Positions 1 through 7,207 of a stretch of 32,681 bases of DNA are shown here, in pieces (position 1 is the stretch's first letter; each line of letters opens with the position of its first letter). A model generated the notes under the pieces. The model ran no database searches. It was not told the origin of the DNA and saw nothing but the letters and a program-made list of their open reading frames with translations. Source of the stretch: JAVBNJ01 sp031551625 (lineage in GTDB: Bacteria; Bacteroidota; Bacteroidia; Bacteroidales; UBA932); contig JAVBNJ010000103.1 of the NCBI GenBank assembly GCA_031551625.1, forward strand, positions 1 to 32,681. Reading direction: 5' to 3'. Position numbers and translations under genes: made by a program.

Positions 1-1136
1 GGCTACGGAATGGAAGTGTTATTAGTGGCGCCACAGCTACAACTTATGTACCTACGCAAGCGGGCACCTACACGCGGCAAGCGAAAGACGGTACGTGTAA
101 TACGGCCTGGGTTACATCCACCGGCTCGTGGGTAGTAACGGTGGTTAGTGTTCCTGCGGTACCTACATTGAGCGCCACCACTACCTGTGCAGGAACGGCC
201 ATCACGTTTACTTCGAGTGCAGTGTCGGGAGCTACAGGCTACCAATGGAACGGCACTGGAGTGACCGCCAGTTCGGGTACAGGCCGGACAACGACTTCAA
301 AAGCGACGACCGCGGGAAATTATGTAGCGCAAGTGCGGTCATATACCACCGCCAGCGGCATCAGTTGCTTCAGCGCGTATACTTCCAATGTAACAGGAGT
401 AATTGTGGCAACGCCTGCGGTGCCGACATTGACGGCAACCAATCCCTGCTATGGTACGGCTATTACGTTTACGTCTTCTTCTGTAAGCGGGGCAACGGGC
501 TACCAGTGGACAGGGGCAGGCGTAACAGCAAGTTCAGGTACCGCGCGAACAAAAGCGTCTAAAGCTACAACCGCCGGGAGTTATATAGCACAGGTGCGGT
601 CATATATCACTACTACTGGAATCACTTGCTACAGCGCCTATACATCTAACTTTACCGGTGTTATTAACGATGGCGGGGCCAGGGATAAAGCGTCTAATTC
701 GTGCGGATGCGCAACTGGGCTGACGGCTTTAAATGGCTATTGTCGGAATTTGACCGCTGATGGAGCTTCTACATTTACAGGCTGTGGGTTTGAAATAAAA
801 GATATTATCCAGGGCAATGCGCAATCAGCACCTAATCTTTGTCCGACAGGTTGGAGCATACCTACGCATACACAAATAAAATGCATTTATAATAATCGAC
901 AATATATTGGATTAGGCTGGTCAATATCTATCAACGATGAATTTGCACTATTCTTTATAGATAGCGATGGTTCCTGTGGAGGTGATGGTTCCTGGGGTTG
1001 TGGAGGAAGTATGGCAAATGTATTTAATTTATTCTTAGGTGGTCGCTGGTGTGCTTCCAACTATAGTGTTCCTCAGGGAGGATGTGTTCGAGCGAGTTGG
1101 GATAACGGGGGAAAACTATCTTGTATACGATATTAG
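1..1136 (+). CDS. Secreted Ig-like repeat protein with C-terminal FISUMP domain (5' end outside window)
   Basis: The reading frame is already open at the first full codon (position 3) and runs to TAG at 1134-1136, so the gene starts before the window. The first part consists of beta-rich modules: one partial, then two consecutive modules of about 86 residues. Each full module has the pattern PAVPTL-AT--C-GTAITFTSS-VSGATGYQW and a second Cys near its end, probably a disulfide. The last ~150 residues contain the LCPTGWSIPT signature and a final C-x-R, as in the Fibrobacter succinogenes major paralogous (FISUMP) domain family. Such proteins are usually exported surface proteins of unknown function. 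A second FISUMP gene lies at 11306-12514. A terminator hairpin follows at 1222. The internal ATG at 141 is not a real start, because the frame upstream encodes the same type of domain. Confidence 0.85.
   Translation, partial: LRNGSVISGATATTYVPTQAGTYTRQAKDGTCNTAWVTSTGSWVVTVVSVPAVPTLSATTTCAGTAITFTSSAVSGATGYQWNGTGVTASSGTGRTTTSKATTAGNYVAQVRSYTTASGISCFSAYTSNVTGVIVATPAVPTLTATNPCYGTAITFTSSSVSGATGYQWTGAGVTASSGTARTKASKATTAGSYIAQVRSYITTTGITCYSAYTSNFTGVINDGGARDKASNSCGCATGLTALNGYCRNLTADGASTFTGCGFEIKDIIQGNAQSAPNLCPTGWSIPTHTQIKCIYNNRQYIGLGWSISINDEFALFFIDSDGSCGGDGSWGCGGSMANVFNLFLGGRWCASNYSVPQGGCVRASWDNGGKLSCIRY
150..665 (+). repeat. Two tandem Ig-like modules within the secreted protein
   Basis: Two modules of about 258 bp follow each other (about 150-407 and 408-665). 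Roughly three quarters of their residues are identical, including SGATGYQW, GVTASSGT, SKATTAG and AQVRSY. Many of the conserved residues use different codons in the two copies, so they are old or selected duplicates rather than a recent DNA duplication. Confidence 0.75.
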
Positions 1137-1221
1137 TGTGTTTTTATTATTTGCAAATTTAACTTTCGATTTTACGCCACTATTTAAACTATAATTTTAA
1201 ATATTACGCCATTATTTAAAT

Positions 1222-1260
1222 AAAAACGTGTGAGCAATTACGAAATGCTCACACGTTTTT
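1222..1260. terminator. Bidirectional hairpin terminator
   Basis: A 15-bp perfect stem (AAAAACGTGTGAGCA, 1222-1236, with its complement at 1246-1260) encloses a 9-base loop. It has A-rich and T-rich ends on both strands. It sits between the FISUMP gene (+) and the convergent M16 gene (-), and so can terminate transcription from both sides. Confidence 0.85.
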
Positions 1261-1274
1261 GTCTGCACTGCCCT

Positions 1275-1293
1275 AAGCCCCCTTTAGGGGGTT
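1275..1293. repeat. Short palindrome CCCCC-TTTA-GGGGG
   Basis: AAGCCCCC, TTTA and GGGGGTT form a short G/C hairpin 10 bases beyond the stop codon of the M16 gene. It is much richer in GC than its surroundings and looks like a small dispersed intergenic palindrome. Only one copy is seen in this window. Confidence 0.5.
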
Positions 1294-1303
1294 GGGGAGG
1301 GTG

Positions 1304-3385
1304 TTATTCGAACAGGCTATTTTCCAAACCTTTGTTTACATCTATCGCTTTTACCGTAGCGTCCATTGCCATGCCGGCGGCCGATTGCTTGATGCTATAC
1401 GGGAACTTAACACCTTCTACCGCTTTGTAATCGCTGTACTCCGACACTTGCTGCATCGGGCCTTGCGGGGTGTCCACGGTAGTTACACTTTTTACTTTAA
1501 GACCGGTAGCTACATCGTAATAATTCACCGTTACAACTTTCCCTTTCGTCACCTCCAATGCATACGCATCGCTGCCGTTTACTTTTTCGATACCTTTTAC
1601 GGCAAGTTTATAACCGTTCTGCATATAATTCATTTCAGGACACACGGCTGCTTCGGCTTTAGTGGCTTCGAATTCATCGCCACTGGTAAATTCTTGGCTG
1701 CCTTGCATGCCAGTCATTTTCATTTTCGTACCGTCAAATGTTATTTTCTGCATCACACGTCCGCCCATGCCCATCAATACAAGCGAGTGGTTGGGCTTTT
1801 TGAATGCAGTAGTCATTTCTATTTTTTGACCCATAGCGCTCATTTCCGCCGTTATTTTGTAATCATTTATTTTCTCAATAACATCCTTGCCGCCCAATGC
1901 TTTCACATAATTATTGATAATAGTTTCGGGGGTGGCATCGGTAGTTTTCGCAACAGGTGCTTCTACCGGATTGGCATTCTCGTCATAGAACTGCACTGTT
2001 TTATTGCCGGCAAAACGTTTCAGACCTTCGGCAACCGATTTGTCACCGGCTACAATAATCCATGCATTGTCGGGACGAAGGTATTTTTTTGCAGCTACTT
2101 GCACATCGGCCACCGTAACCGCATCGAGGCGTTTCAAATAATTTTTGTAATAATCTTTCGGCAGTTTATATTTATCGATGTTCACCGCAAAGTCGGCAAT
2201 AGTCGAAGCATCCTCCAGTTGGCGTCCGAAGCTACCGGCCATAAAAGATTTGGCATCTTTCAATTCTTGTTCCGAAATCGGTTTGTTCATCATATCGCGC
2301 ATTTCCTGCTCAATGAAATAAATAGCGCTGTCGGTAGCCGCCGCTTTCACTTGTGCGGCGCCGCGTCCCGAAGTCAGTCCGTAGGTACCGAACAACTCGC
2401 CCGGCGAAAGACGGTTGTACACGCCATACGTATAACTATGTTGCTCGCGAAGATTTTGGAACAAACGGCTGGAACTACCACCCCCGAAAATATAACTCAT
2501 AATAGCAGTCGACAACTGGTCGGGTGCGCCAATCTTAATGCTCACAGGATAGGTTACATTGATAGCCGATTGTGAAGCACCGGCCTTTTCGGCCATGGCT
2601 ACTTTTGTTTGTGCAGGCGCTACAGGAAGCGTATATTTGGTTATCGGTACATTTTTTTTAGCCCATTTGCCAAAGTATTTTTCTGCATTCGCCTTCGCTT
2701 CTTTCTCTGTAACATCGCCCACTATTACCAAGCGCGCTACGTTCGGTGCAAAATAAGTAGCATGGAAGCTATCCAAGTCTTTAATAGTAATATTATCCAA
2801 TGTAGCAACCGTTTCCAACTCTCCGGCGGGGTAACCCTTTCCATACATCAACGCTGTCGATAAACGGTCGCAAAGCGAGCCGGCATCGTCGCCAATCATT
2901 TTCAACCCGCTTTTTGCTTTATCTAAATTCAACGTCAACTCGTCTTGATTAAATACCGGGTTCAACAGCACATCGGCCATCAGTTCGAGCATTTTCGGTT
3001 CATATTTTTTCAATACAGAACCCGATACTCCACGACTGTTGCTGCCCATTTGCGCACCAATCAAATCCGACTCGCGATTCAATTGTTCTTTCGTACGGGT
3101 TTTAGTAGCCGTACCAATTACAGCTGTAAACAGATCCTGCATACCGGTTTTATTACCTTCCAACGCAGGTTTAATATCCAAGCGGATGGAGTAGTATACA
3201 ATCGGTGCACGGTGGTCTTCCACCACAAACACTTTCAATCCGTTCGAAAGCGTAAAGGTTTTAGCATCCTTAATTTCTATTGCCTTGGCCGGTGCTGCCG
3301 ATGGGCGCACGCTGCGGTCGAGCGTTTGTGCATGAACCATGCCTGCACAAAGTGCCAGCATTAGTATAGTAAATATTCTTTTCAT
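1304..3385 (-). CDS. M16 family peptidase homologue lacking the zinc motif, with C-terminal extension
   Basis: 693 residues starting with a Sec signal peptide (MKRIFTILMLALCAGMVHAQ), so exported, probably to the periplasm. Residues ~40-460 form two M16 (insulinase/pitrilysin) repeats. The zinc motif HxxEH is absent: the corresponding stretch reads GMQDLF. The substrate-binding part of the second repeat is kept (GGGSSSRLFQNLREQHSYTYGVY region). In two-gene M16B systems such a subunit pairs with a catalytic one, and the catalytic partner is the next gene upstream, at 3455-4777. Residues ~480-693 (from TPETIINNYVKALGG onward) resemble the LolA-like lipoprotein-carrier fold often appended to Bacteroidetes M16 proteins; this is a judgement from pattern only. 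The subunit assignment is firm; the substrate is unknown. Confidence 0.9.
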   Translation of the reverse strand: MKRIFTILMLALCAGMVHAQTLDRSVRPSAAPAKAIEIKDAKTFTLSNGLKVFVVEDHRAPIVYYSIRLDIKPALEGNKTGMQDLFTAVIGTATKTRTKEQLNRESDLIGAQMGSNSRGVSGSVLKKYEPKMLELMADVLLNPVFNQDELTLNLDKAKSGLKMIGDDAGSLCDRLSTALMYGKGYPAGELETVATLDNITIKDLDSFHATYFAPNVARLVIVGDVTEKEAKANAEKYFGKWAKKNVPITKYTLPVAPAQTKVAMAEKAGASQSAINVTYPVSIKIGAPDQLSTAIMSYIFGGGSSSRLFQNLREQHSYTYGVYNRLSPGELFGTYGLTSGRGAAQVKAAATDSAIYFIEQEMRDMMNKPISEQELKDAKSFMAGSFGRQLEDASTIADFAVNIDKYKLPKDYYKNYLKRLDAVTVADVQVAAKKYLRPDNAWIIVAGDKSVAEGLKRFAGNKTVQFYDENANPVEAPVAKTTDATPETIINNYVKALGGKDVIEKINDYKITAEMSAMGQKIEMTTAFKKPNHSLVLMGMGGRVMQKITFDGTKMKMTGMQGSQEFTSGDEFEATKAEAAVCPEMNYMQNGYKLAVKGIEKVNGSDAYALEVTKGKVVTVNYYDVATGLKVKSVTTVDTPQGPMQQVSEYSDYKAVEGVKFPYSIKQSAAGMAMDATVKAIDVNKGLENSLFE

Positions 3386-3406
3386 TGTAATATATTTTTA
3401 GTAGTT

Positions 3407-3444
3407 GAATAACTGAGTAATTGGAATGGAACATTCAGTTATTC
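3407..3444. other. Hairpin between the two M16 genes
   Basis: GAATAACTGA (3407-3416) and TCAGTTATTC (3435-3444) form a 10-bp stem with an 18-base loop in the 69-bp gap between the two M16 genes. It could weaken read-through or protect the upstream message. It has no T-run. Confidence 0.4.
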
Positions 3445-3454
3445 TATTATTCCG

Positions 3455-4777
3455 TTATTTTTTTTCTGATTCGGGTAAGTAATAAAGCACCGTACGGTTG
3501 TTTTTGGTCAAATATTTTTTTGCTACCGCCTGCAAATCTTCGCGGGTAATATTTTTGTAGAAACTCAACTCCTCATTAATGCGGCCTGCATCTTTAAAAT
3601 AGGTATAGTTGTTGGCCAATTCCTGAGCAATATTTTCAATACTCGTAAACTTTCCGGCAATTTTGTATTCCACTGCCGACATTACCATCCGGAATACATC
3701 TTCGGACACCAGCGTATTTTGCAGACTTTCAATCTGTGCATCAATGGCTTTTTCCACTTCTTCGGGTGTTTTGCCGGCATTGGCAATACCGGCTACATAC
3801 AACAAACCAGGATGCTCTTGTATGAACGGAAAAGCAAACGATTGAATAGTCAATCCCTTATCATCTACATTATTCTTCAACAACGAACTTTTTCCGCCGT
3901 ATAATATTTTCGATAAAATTTCTATTGCATACGCATCTTTAGTTCCCATGGCCGGTATGTGGTAGCCCATAAACACAGCGGGCATTTGTATTTTATCGTA
4001 TACCACATCGCGGATTTCTTTCGTTTGCACAGGTTCTACTATAGTCGGGCGGTTAATCGGCAAGGTGCCTTTCGGGATACCTGCATAATATTTATCAATC
4101 CACTCGCGGGCTTGTTTCTCTTCAAAGTCGCCTACTACAACCAATACAGCATTGTTGGGAACATAATATGTTTTATAGAAATTATATACATCGTTGAATG
4201 TCGAATTGCGGATATGGTCTTCCGAGCCGATAGTTTGCCAACGGTACGGATGTTGGGTAAAGGCGCGCCGGCCAAGTTCATACATCCATGCTCCATAGGG
4301 GCGACTGTCGTACGATTGTTTTTTCTCTTCAATCACTACGCCTTTTTGCGTATTCACTCCAATGGTGTCGATTTTGGCTTGCAACATGCGTTCGGCCTCC
4401 ATCCACAAGGCCAGTTCCAGTTGGTTGCTCGGCATGTGCTCGTAATAGTACGTGCGGTCTTGTGTCGTGTTGGCATTCAGTTCTCCACCGGCAGCTTGTA
4501 TAATCTTAAAATAATCGCCACGTCCGATGTTAGCCGATCCTTCAAACATCAAATGTTCAAAAAGATGGGCAAAACCTGTGCGGGTGGTGTCTTCGTTCTT
4601 TGCACCCACGTGGTACATTAACGAGGCCATAACAGTGGGTGTTGTGTGGTCTTCATGCAGAATCACATGCAGTCCATTCGGCAAATCGTACTCTTTGTAC
4701 GTAATTTTGCCATCCTGCGCATTGGCTGTAAAGCCCACAGCCAACGCCAAAGCAAAAAGAAAAAATGTTTTTTTCAT
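3455..4777 (-). CDS. Zinc-dependent M16 family peptidase (catalytic subunit)
   Basis: 440 residues with a signal peptide (MKKTFFLFALALAVGFTANAQ). The inverted zinc motif HLFEH is present (H71, E74 as catalytic base, H75), and the third zinc ligand is the glutamate of VVIEEKK near residue 151, at the spacing expected for M16. The second M16 repeat follows (residues ~240-440, with YGGKSSLLKNN in the substrate-binding position). It lies 69 bp upstream of the zinc-less M16 gene on the same strand. The two very likely form a heterodimeric M16B peptidase that degrades peptides in the periplasm. Start: ATG at 4777, directly before the signal peptide. Confidence 0.93.
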   Translation of the reverse strand: MKKTFFLFALALAVGFTANAQDGKITYKEYDLPNGLHVILHEDHTTPTVMASLMYHVGAKNEDTTRTGFAHLFEHLMFEGSANIGRGDYFKIIQAAGGELNANTTQDRTYYYEHMPSNQLELALWMEAERMLQAKIDTIGVNTQKGVVIEEKKQSYDSRPYGAWMYELGRRAFTQHPYRWQTIGSEDHIRNSTFNDVYNFYKTYYVPNNAVLVVVGDFEEKQAREWIDKYYAGIPKGTLPINRPTIVEPVQTKEIRDVVYDKIQMPAVFMGYHIPAMGTKDAYAIEILSKILYGGKSSLLKNNVDDKGLTIQSFAFPFIQEHPGLLYVAGIANAGKTPEEVEKAIDAQIESLQNTLVSEDVFRMVMSAVEYKIAGKFTSIENIAQELANNYTYFKDAGRINEELSFYKNITREDLQAVAKKYLTKNNRTVLYYLPESEKK

Positions 4778-4782
4778 GTTAA

Positions 4783-4992
4783 TTAATTATTGTTATTAAG
4801 TTTTTGTTCACGTCTTTCTTTTAATAGCAAGCCCATACCGGCCCCTTCCAACAACAGGCCCAGGCCAAAAAACAAGCCTTGCAGGTACTGAACGTTATCC
4901 GGCAACAGGTTCGTTAGTTGCAATCCGATAGCTATTAACAACACACCAATGGCAATTAACAGTTGTGGTTGTTTGGAATACCTTACAGTCAT
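4783..4992 (-). CDS. Small two-helix membrane protein
   Basis: 69 residues with two hydrophobic segments (LLIAIGVLLIAIGLQL and LQGLFFGLGLLLEGAGMGLLL) and a charged tail (KERREQK) ending in four Asn. It stops 5 bp before the M16 start and begins 50 bp after the XRE gene, so it is probably the last member of the XRE/membrane-protein cassette and could be cotranscribed with the M16 pair. Function unknown. Small membrane proteins of this kind commonly accompany short XRE regulators in Bacteroidetes; that is context only. Confidence 0.7.
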   Translation of the reverse strand: MTVRYSKQPQLLIAIGVLLIAIGLQLTNLLPDNVQYLQGLFFGLGLLLEGAGMGLLLKERREQKLNNNN

Positions 4993-5042
4993 AATACCTA
5001 AACTTTTAGTAGTAAATTTATTTATCTGTGAAATCCTCTTTT

Positions 5043-5252
5043 TTAATTTGTGTAATCTGTATTCTCCAGTTCAAAAAGGTCTTCTACTTTCACATTGAAC
5101 AATCGCGCCATTTTCAAAGCCAACAAAGTTGAAGGTACAAACGTGCCCGACTCGATGGCATAGACCGATTGCCGTGTAACTCCCAGTTTATCGGCCAGGT
5201 CTTGCTGCGACAGGTTGAACCGCGCCCGTTCTACGCGTATCAAATTTTTCAT
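5043..5252 (-). CDS. Short XRE-family transcriptional regulator
   Basis: 69 residues, almost entirely a Cro/CI-type helix-turn-helix: the HTH spans LSQQDLADKLGVTRQSVYAIESG (residues ~14-36), followed by PSTLLALKMARLFNVKVEDLF. This length is typical of the compact one-domain YozG-like regulators that sit beside membrane-protein genes. Its ATG overlaps the stop codon of the upstream membrane gene (ATGA), which implies translational coupling and a shared transcript. The likely role is autoregulation of the cassette; candidate operator repeats are at 6210-6266. Confidence 0.9.
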   Translation of the reverse strand: MKNLIRVERARFNLSQQDLADKLGVTRQSVYAIESGTFVPSTLLALKMARLFNVKVEDLFELENTDYTN

Positions 5253-5701
5253 ACATTTTCCTCCTCATCTATACCCTCTACTCTCACTCGCAGCACAAAT
5301 TTCATGACCTGAAACAATACGATGTATAATAAGAATTGTATCAGTACTACTGTTAATCCGTCGATGTTTTTTTCAAATACATAAAAGATGAATGTTACTA
5401 CAATGGTAACGAGTAGTGCTACCAGCAATGCTTTTCCTCGCATGTTATTTATATATTCATCATCCGTTTTGTCTTTCGAAAAAATATAAACCATCATGGA
5501 AAGAAAAATAAACAAGTCGCTCATTACGGTTTTCCATGTAGTAATAGTAGGTGGTGCAGATAAATGATAATTACTATTCAATGCAGCGTTATACCCTGCT
5601 GTAAAAGCCTTGATGCTTTCCGTGTAATCAACAAAAAAAGCCGCGACAAACAATGCGATACTGAGATATTTACACCAATTGGGCAGGAATGCAATTTTCA
5701 T
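5249..5701 (-). CDS. Four-helix membrane protein, XRE-cassette paralogue B
   Basis: 150 residues with four predicted membrane segments. It is a paralogue of the next gene upstream: both begin MK(I/F)AFLPN and share a cytoplasmic segment after helix 2 of the form (S/A)K-(D/E)K-x-DDEY-x4-R, followed by two further helices. It overlaps both neighbours by ATGA junctions (5249-5252 and 5698-5701), so the three genes are translationally coupled. Membrane proteins with this KEK-DDEY-R signature are commonly found next to short XRE regulators. Their biochemical function is unknown; they may sense a membrane or stress signal for the regulator, which is inference. Confidence 0.8.
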   Translation of the reverse strand: MKIAFLPNWCKYLSIALFVAAFFVDYTESIKAFTAGYNAALNSNYHLSAPPTITTWKTVMSDLFIFLSMMVYIFSKDKTDDEYINNMRGKALLVALLVTIVVTFIFYVFEKNIDGLTVVLIQFLLYIVLFQVMKFVLRVRVEGIDEEENV

Positions 5702-6162
5702 GATTGAGTAGCCGTTTTTTTAATTTTAAATGTGATCAAATAAACGATAAACTGCAACAACAAAATATTTTTTGCCGTTATATTCCAATGAATAAGCGCT
5801 GCTAAGATAGCAATACCAATGCTTACAATCAACGATAGCCGTAACGACTCCCAGCGGATAACATCCATATATTCATCGTCTACTTTTTCTTTTGCCAGCA
5901 TATAAAAAGCGATAGACAGCAACAATAACACGCTACACACTTGAATAATCCAATAATTGCCGGTAAGGAATGTTTGCCCAATGGCTTGCCCCATTTCAAA
6001 ACTCGATGTAAAACTGCCCTGGTGATATGCAGCGTCTGTTTCAATGCTCGGCAGCGCTTTGAGAACGGCAAAAGTACCGGCCACAATACTTACCAGAAAC
6101 GATGCGCAAAAACCGATGATACCGATCTTCTTGAAATAATTAGGTAAAAATGCAAATTTCAT
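5698..6162 (-). CDS. Four-helix membrane protein, XRE-cassette paralogue A
   Basis: 154 residues from the chosen ATG at 6162. The longer frame begins at a TTG (6195), but that TTG lies inside the -7 promoter element at 6193-6200, so it cannot be in the transcript. The ATG at 6162 also aligns exactly with the start of the paralogue (MKFAFLPN versus MKIAFLPN). There are four membrane segments and the shared AKEKVDDEYMDVIR motif after helix 2. First gene of the XRE cassette; its stop overlaps the start of the second paralogue. Function unknown. Confidence 0.8.
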   Translation of the reverse strand: MKFAFLPNYFKKIGIIGFCASFLVSIVAGTFAVLKALPSIETDAAYHQGSFTSSFEMGQAIGQTFLTGNYWIIQVCSVLLLLSIAFYMLAKEKVDDEYMDVIRWESLRLSLIVSIGIAILAALIHWNITAKNILLLQFIVYLITFKIKKTATQS

Positions 6163-6192
6163 AATTGTATTCGCTATTTTAATTTCACGCTG

Positions 6193-6224
6193 CAAAGGTA
6201 TAACTAAATTTTACAATATGCAAA
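6193..6224 (-). promoter_or_regulatory. Bacteroidetes-type promoter of the XRE membrane cassette
   Basis: On the minus strand TTTG (6224-6221), exactly 20 bases, then TAccTTTG (6200-6193). This matches the Bacteroidetes primary sigma factor consensus in both elements and spacing. Transcription should begin near 6187, about 25 bases before the ATG at 6162. Confidence 0.85.
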
Positions 6225-6266
6225 TAAAACTTTACATTTTTATATTTATAATTTACGTTTTGTAAA
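6210..6266. promoter_or_regulatory. Candidate XRE operator array, TTTACA/G at 21-bp intervals
   Basis: TTTACA at 6210, TTTACA at 6231 and TTTACG at 6252 are spaced exactly 21 bp, two helical turns, and an inverted TGTAAA follows at 6261-6266. The array overlaps the -33 region of the cassette promoter, as expected for an autorepressor operator. Assignment to the XRE protein is inference. Confidence 0.5.
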
Positions 6267-6364
6267 GAAAAATTACGAGAAAAAGCGGAAAATGAAATGA
6301 TTGAATAGTATGTAGAAAAATTATCACGCAATGGAAAACCGTCATATAAATCTACACATTTTTG

Positions 6365-6372
6365 TATCTTTG
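6365..6372 (+). promoter_or_regulatory. -7 element of the seven-helix membrane protein gene
   Basis: TATCTTTG matches TAnnTTTG and lies 18 bases before the ATG at 6391. No clear -33 element is visible. This site rules out the in-frame ATG at 6331 as the translation start. Confidence 0.65.
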
Positions 6373-6390
6373 CAGATACAATACGCCCCT

Positions 6391-7092
6391 ATGAACAACC
6401 TGACACTGACTCTCTATATCACTCCTATCGTAAGTTGTATAATTGCTTTTTCTTTATTGGTGTTTCATCGGCGGAGTACCTTGTCTCAAGTTTATCTGGC
6501 TGTTTTCTTTTTCATTTTGGGTGCCCTTCTTACTGCAGGCCTTGTTAGTCAGCTTTACCTCGACAGAATCCAGCGTGAGTTCTTAACGCCATTCTTCTCC
6601 ATTACCTCTATTGCATGCGCCCTATTGGTGCTGTTTTATTTCGTAGCGCTCATGCAGCCAAAGCGACTTACGTGGTCCTATGTTCGCATATTTGTGGCGC
6701 TGCTGGTGCTGTATGCACTCATTATGATAGCGCCCGGTATCCGGCAGTTTATAAGAGGAGTGAGTGCTCCCGGCGAGCAACTTTTTGGATACCATATATT
6801 TGCAGTGTTGTGCAACATCAGCATCGAGGCCTACACAGTTACAATGGTAGTGCGCATGTATCTCCGCTTAAAGCGCGACAACCCCACTATCCATAGCTGC
6901 GACTTCCGTTGGATTTGGTGGAGCAACGCCATTCTTGTGGTATTTGCCTTGCAGGACATTGTTTGGAAATTAATTGGAAACATCGATTTGAGCCCCTATT
7001 TCAATTTCTCATCACTTATTTTCATCTGGATTGTTTTCATCCTGGGATTTCGCCATCGCGAGGTGTCATACATAAAACAAGTTGTTAACTAA
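6391..7092 (+). CDS. Seven-helix integral membrane protein of unknown function
   Basis: 233 residues from ATG 6391, chosen because a -7 promoter element lies at 6365-6372, downstream of the alternative ATG at 6331. Seven hydrophobic segments cover nearly the whole protein. Segments begin near LTLYITPIVSC, YLAVFFFILG, FFSITSIACALL, IFVALLVLYAL, IFAVLCNISIEAY, IWWSNAILVVFAL and SSLIFIWIVFILG. The arrangement resembles the membrane half of Bacteroidetes membrane-anchored AraC-type regulators, but no helix-turn-helix follows: the protein ends after GFRHREVSYIKQVVN. It may be a stand-alone membrane sensor or a shortened regulator. Convergent with the serine block, separated by a double hairpin. 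Confidence 0.7.
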   Translation: MNNLTLTLYITPIVSCIIAFSLLVFHRRSTLSQVYLAVFFFILGALLTAGLVSQLYLDRIQREFLTPFFSITSIACALLVLFYFVALMQPKRLTWSYVRIFVALLVLYALIMIAPGIRQFIRGVSAPGEQLFGYHIFAVLCNISIEAYTVTMVVRMYLRLKRDNPTIHSCDFRWIWWSNAILVVFALQDIVWKLIGNIDLSPYFNFSSLIFIWIVFILGFRHREVSYIKQVVN

Positions 7093-7118
7093 AAATATAG
7101 TTTGTATTAAAACAAAAA

Positions 7119-7201
7119 ACCTAACAGGTTTGTATCTTCTCCTGTTAGGTCTCTTGTTTCCTATGAATACCTAACAGGTCAAAAAACAAAGACCTGTTAG
7201 G
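7119..7201. terminator. Double hairpin made of four CCTAACAGG/CCTGTTAGG words
   Basis: Two hairpins lie back to back: ACCTAACAGG (7119-7128) with CCTGTTAGGT (7141-7150), and CCTAACAGGTC (7170-7180) with GACCTGTTAGG (7191-7201). Because all four arms are the same word, they can also pair across the two hairpins. The site fills the gap between two convergent genes and probably terminates both. The neat duplication suggests a dispersed repeat unit. Confidence 0.7.
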
Positions 7202-7207
7202 ATAAAA

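Noticed and set aside
1292..2575. 427-codon plus-strand open frame opposite the M16 gene
   Set aside because: Antisense shadow with no motif; the minus-strand frame carries a signal peptide and M16 repeats.
6331..6390. Upstream ATG for the seven-helix protein
   Set aside because: The -7 promoter element at 6365-6372 lies downstream of it, so it would not be transcribed from that promoter.
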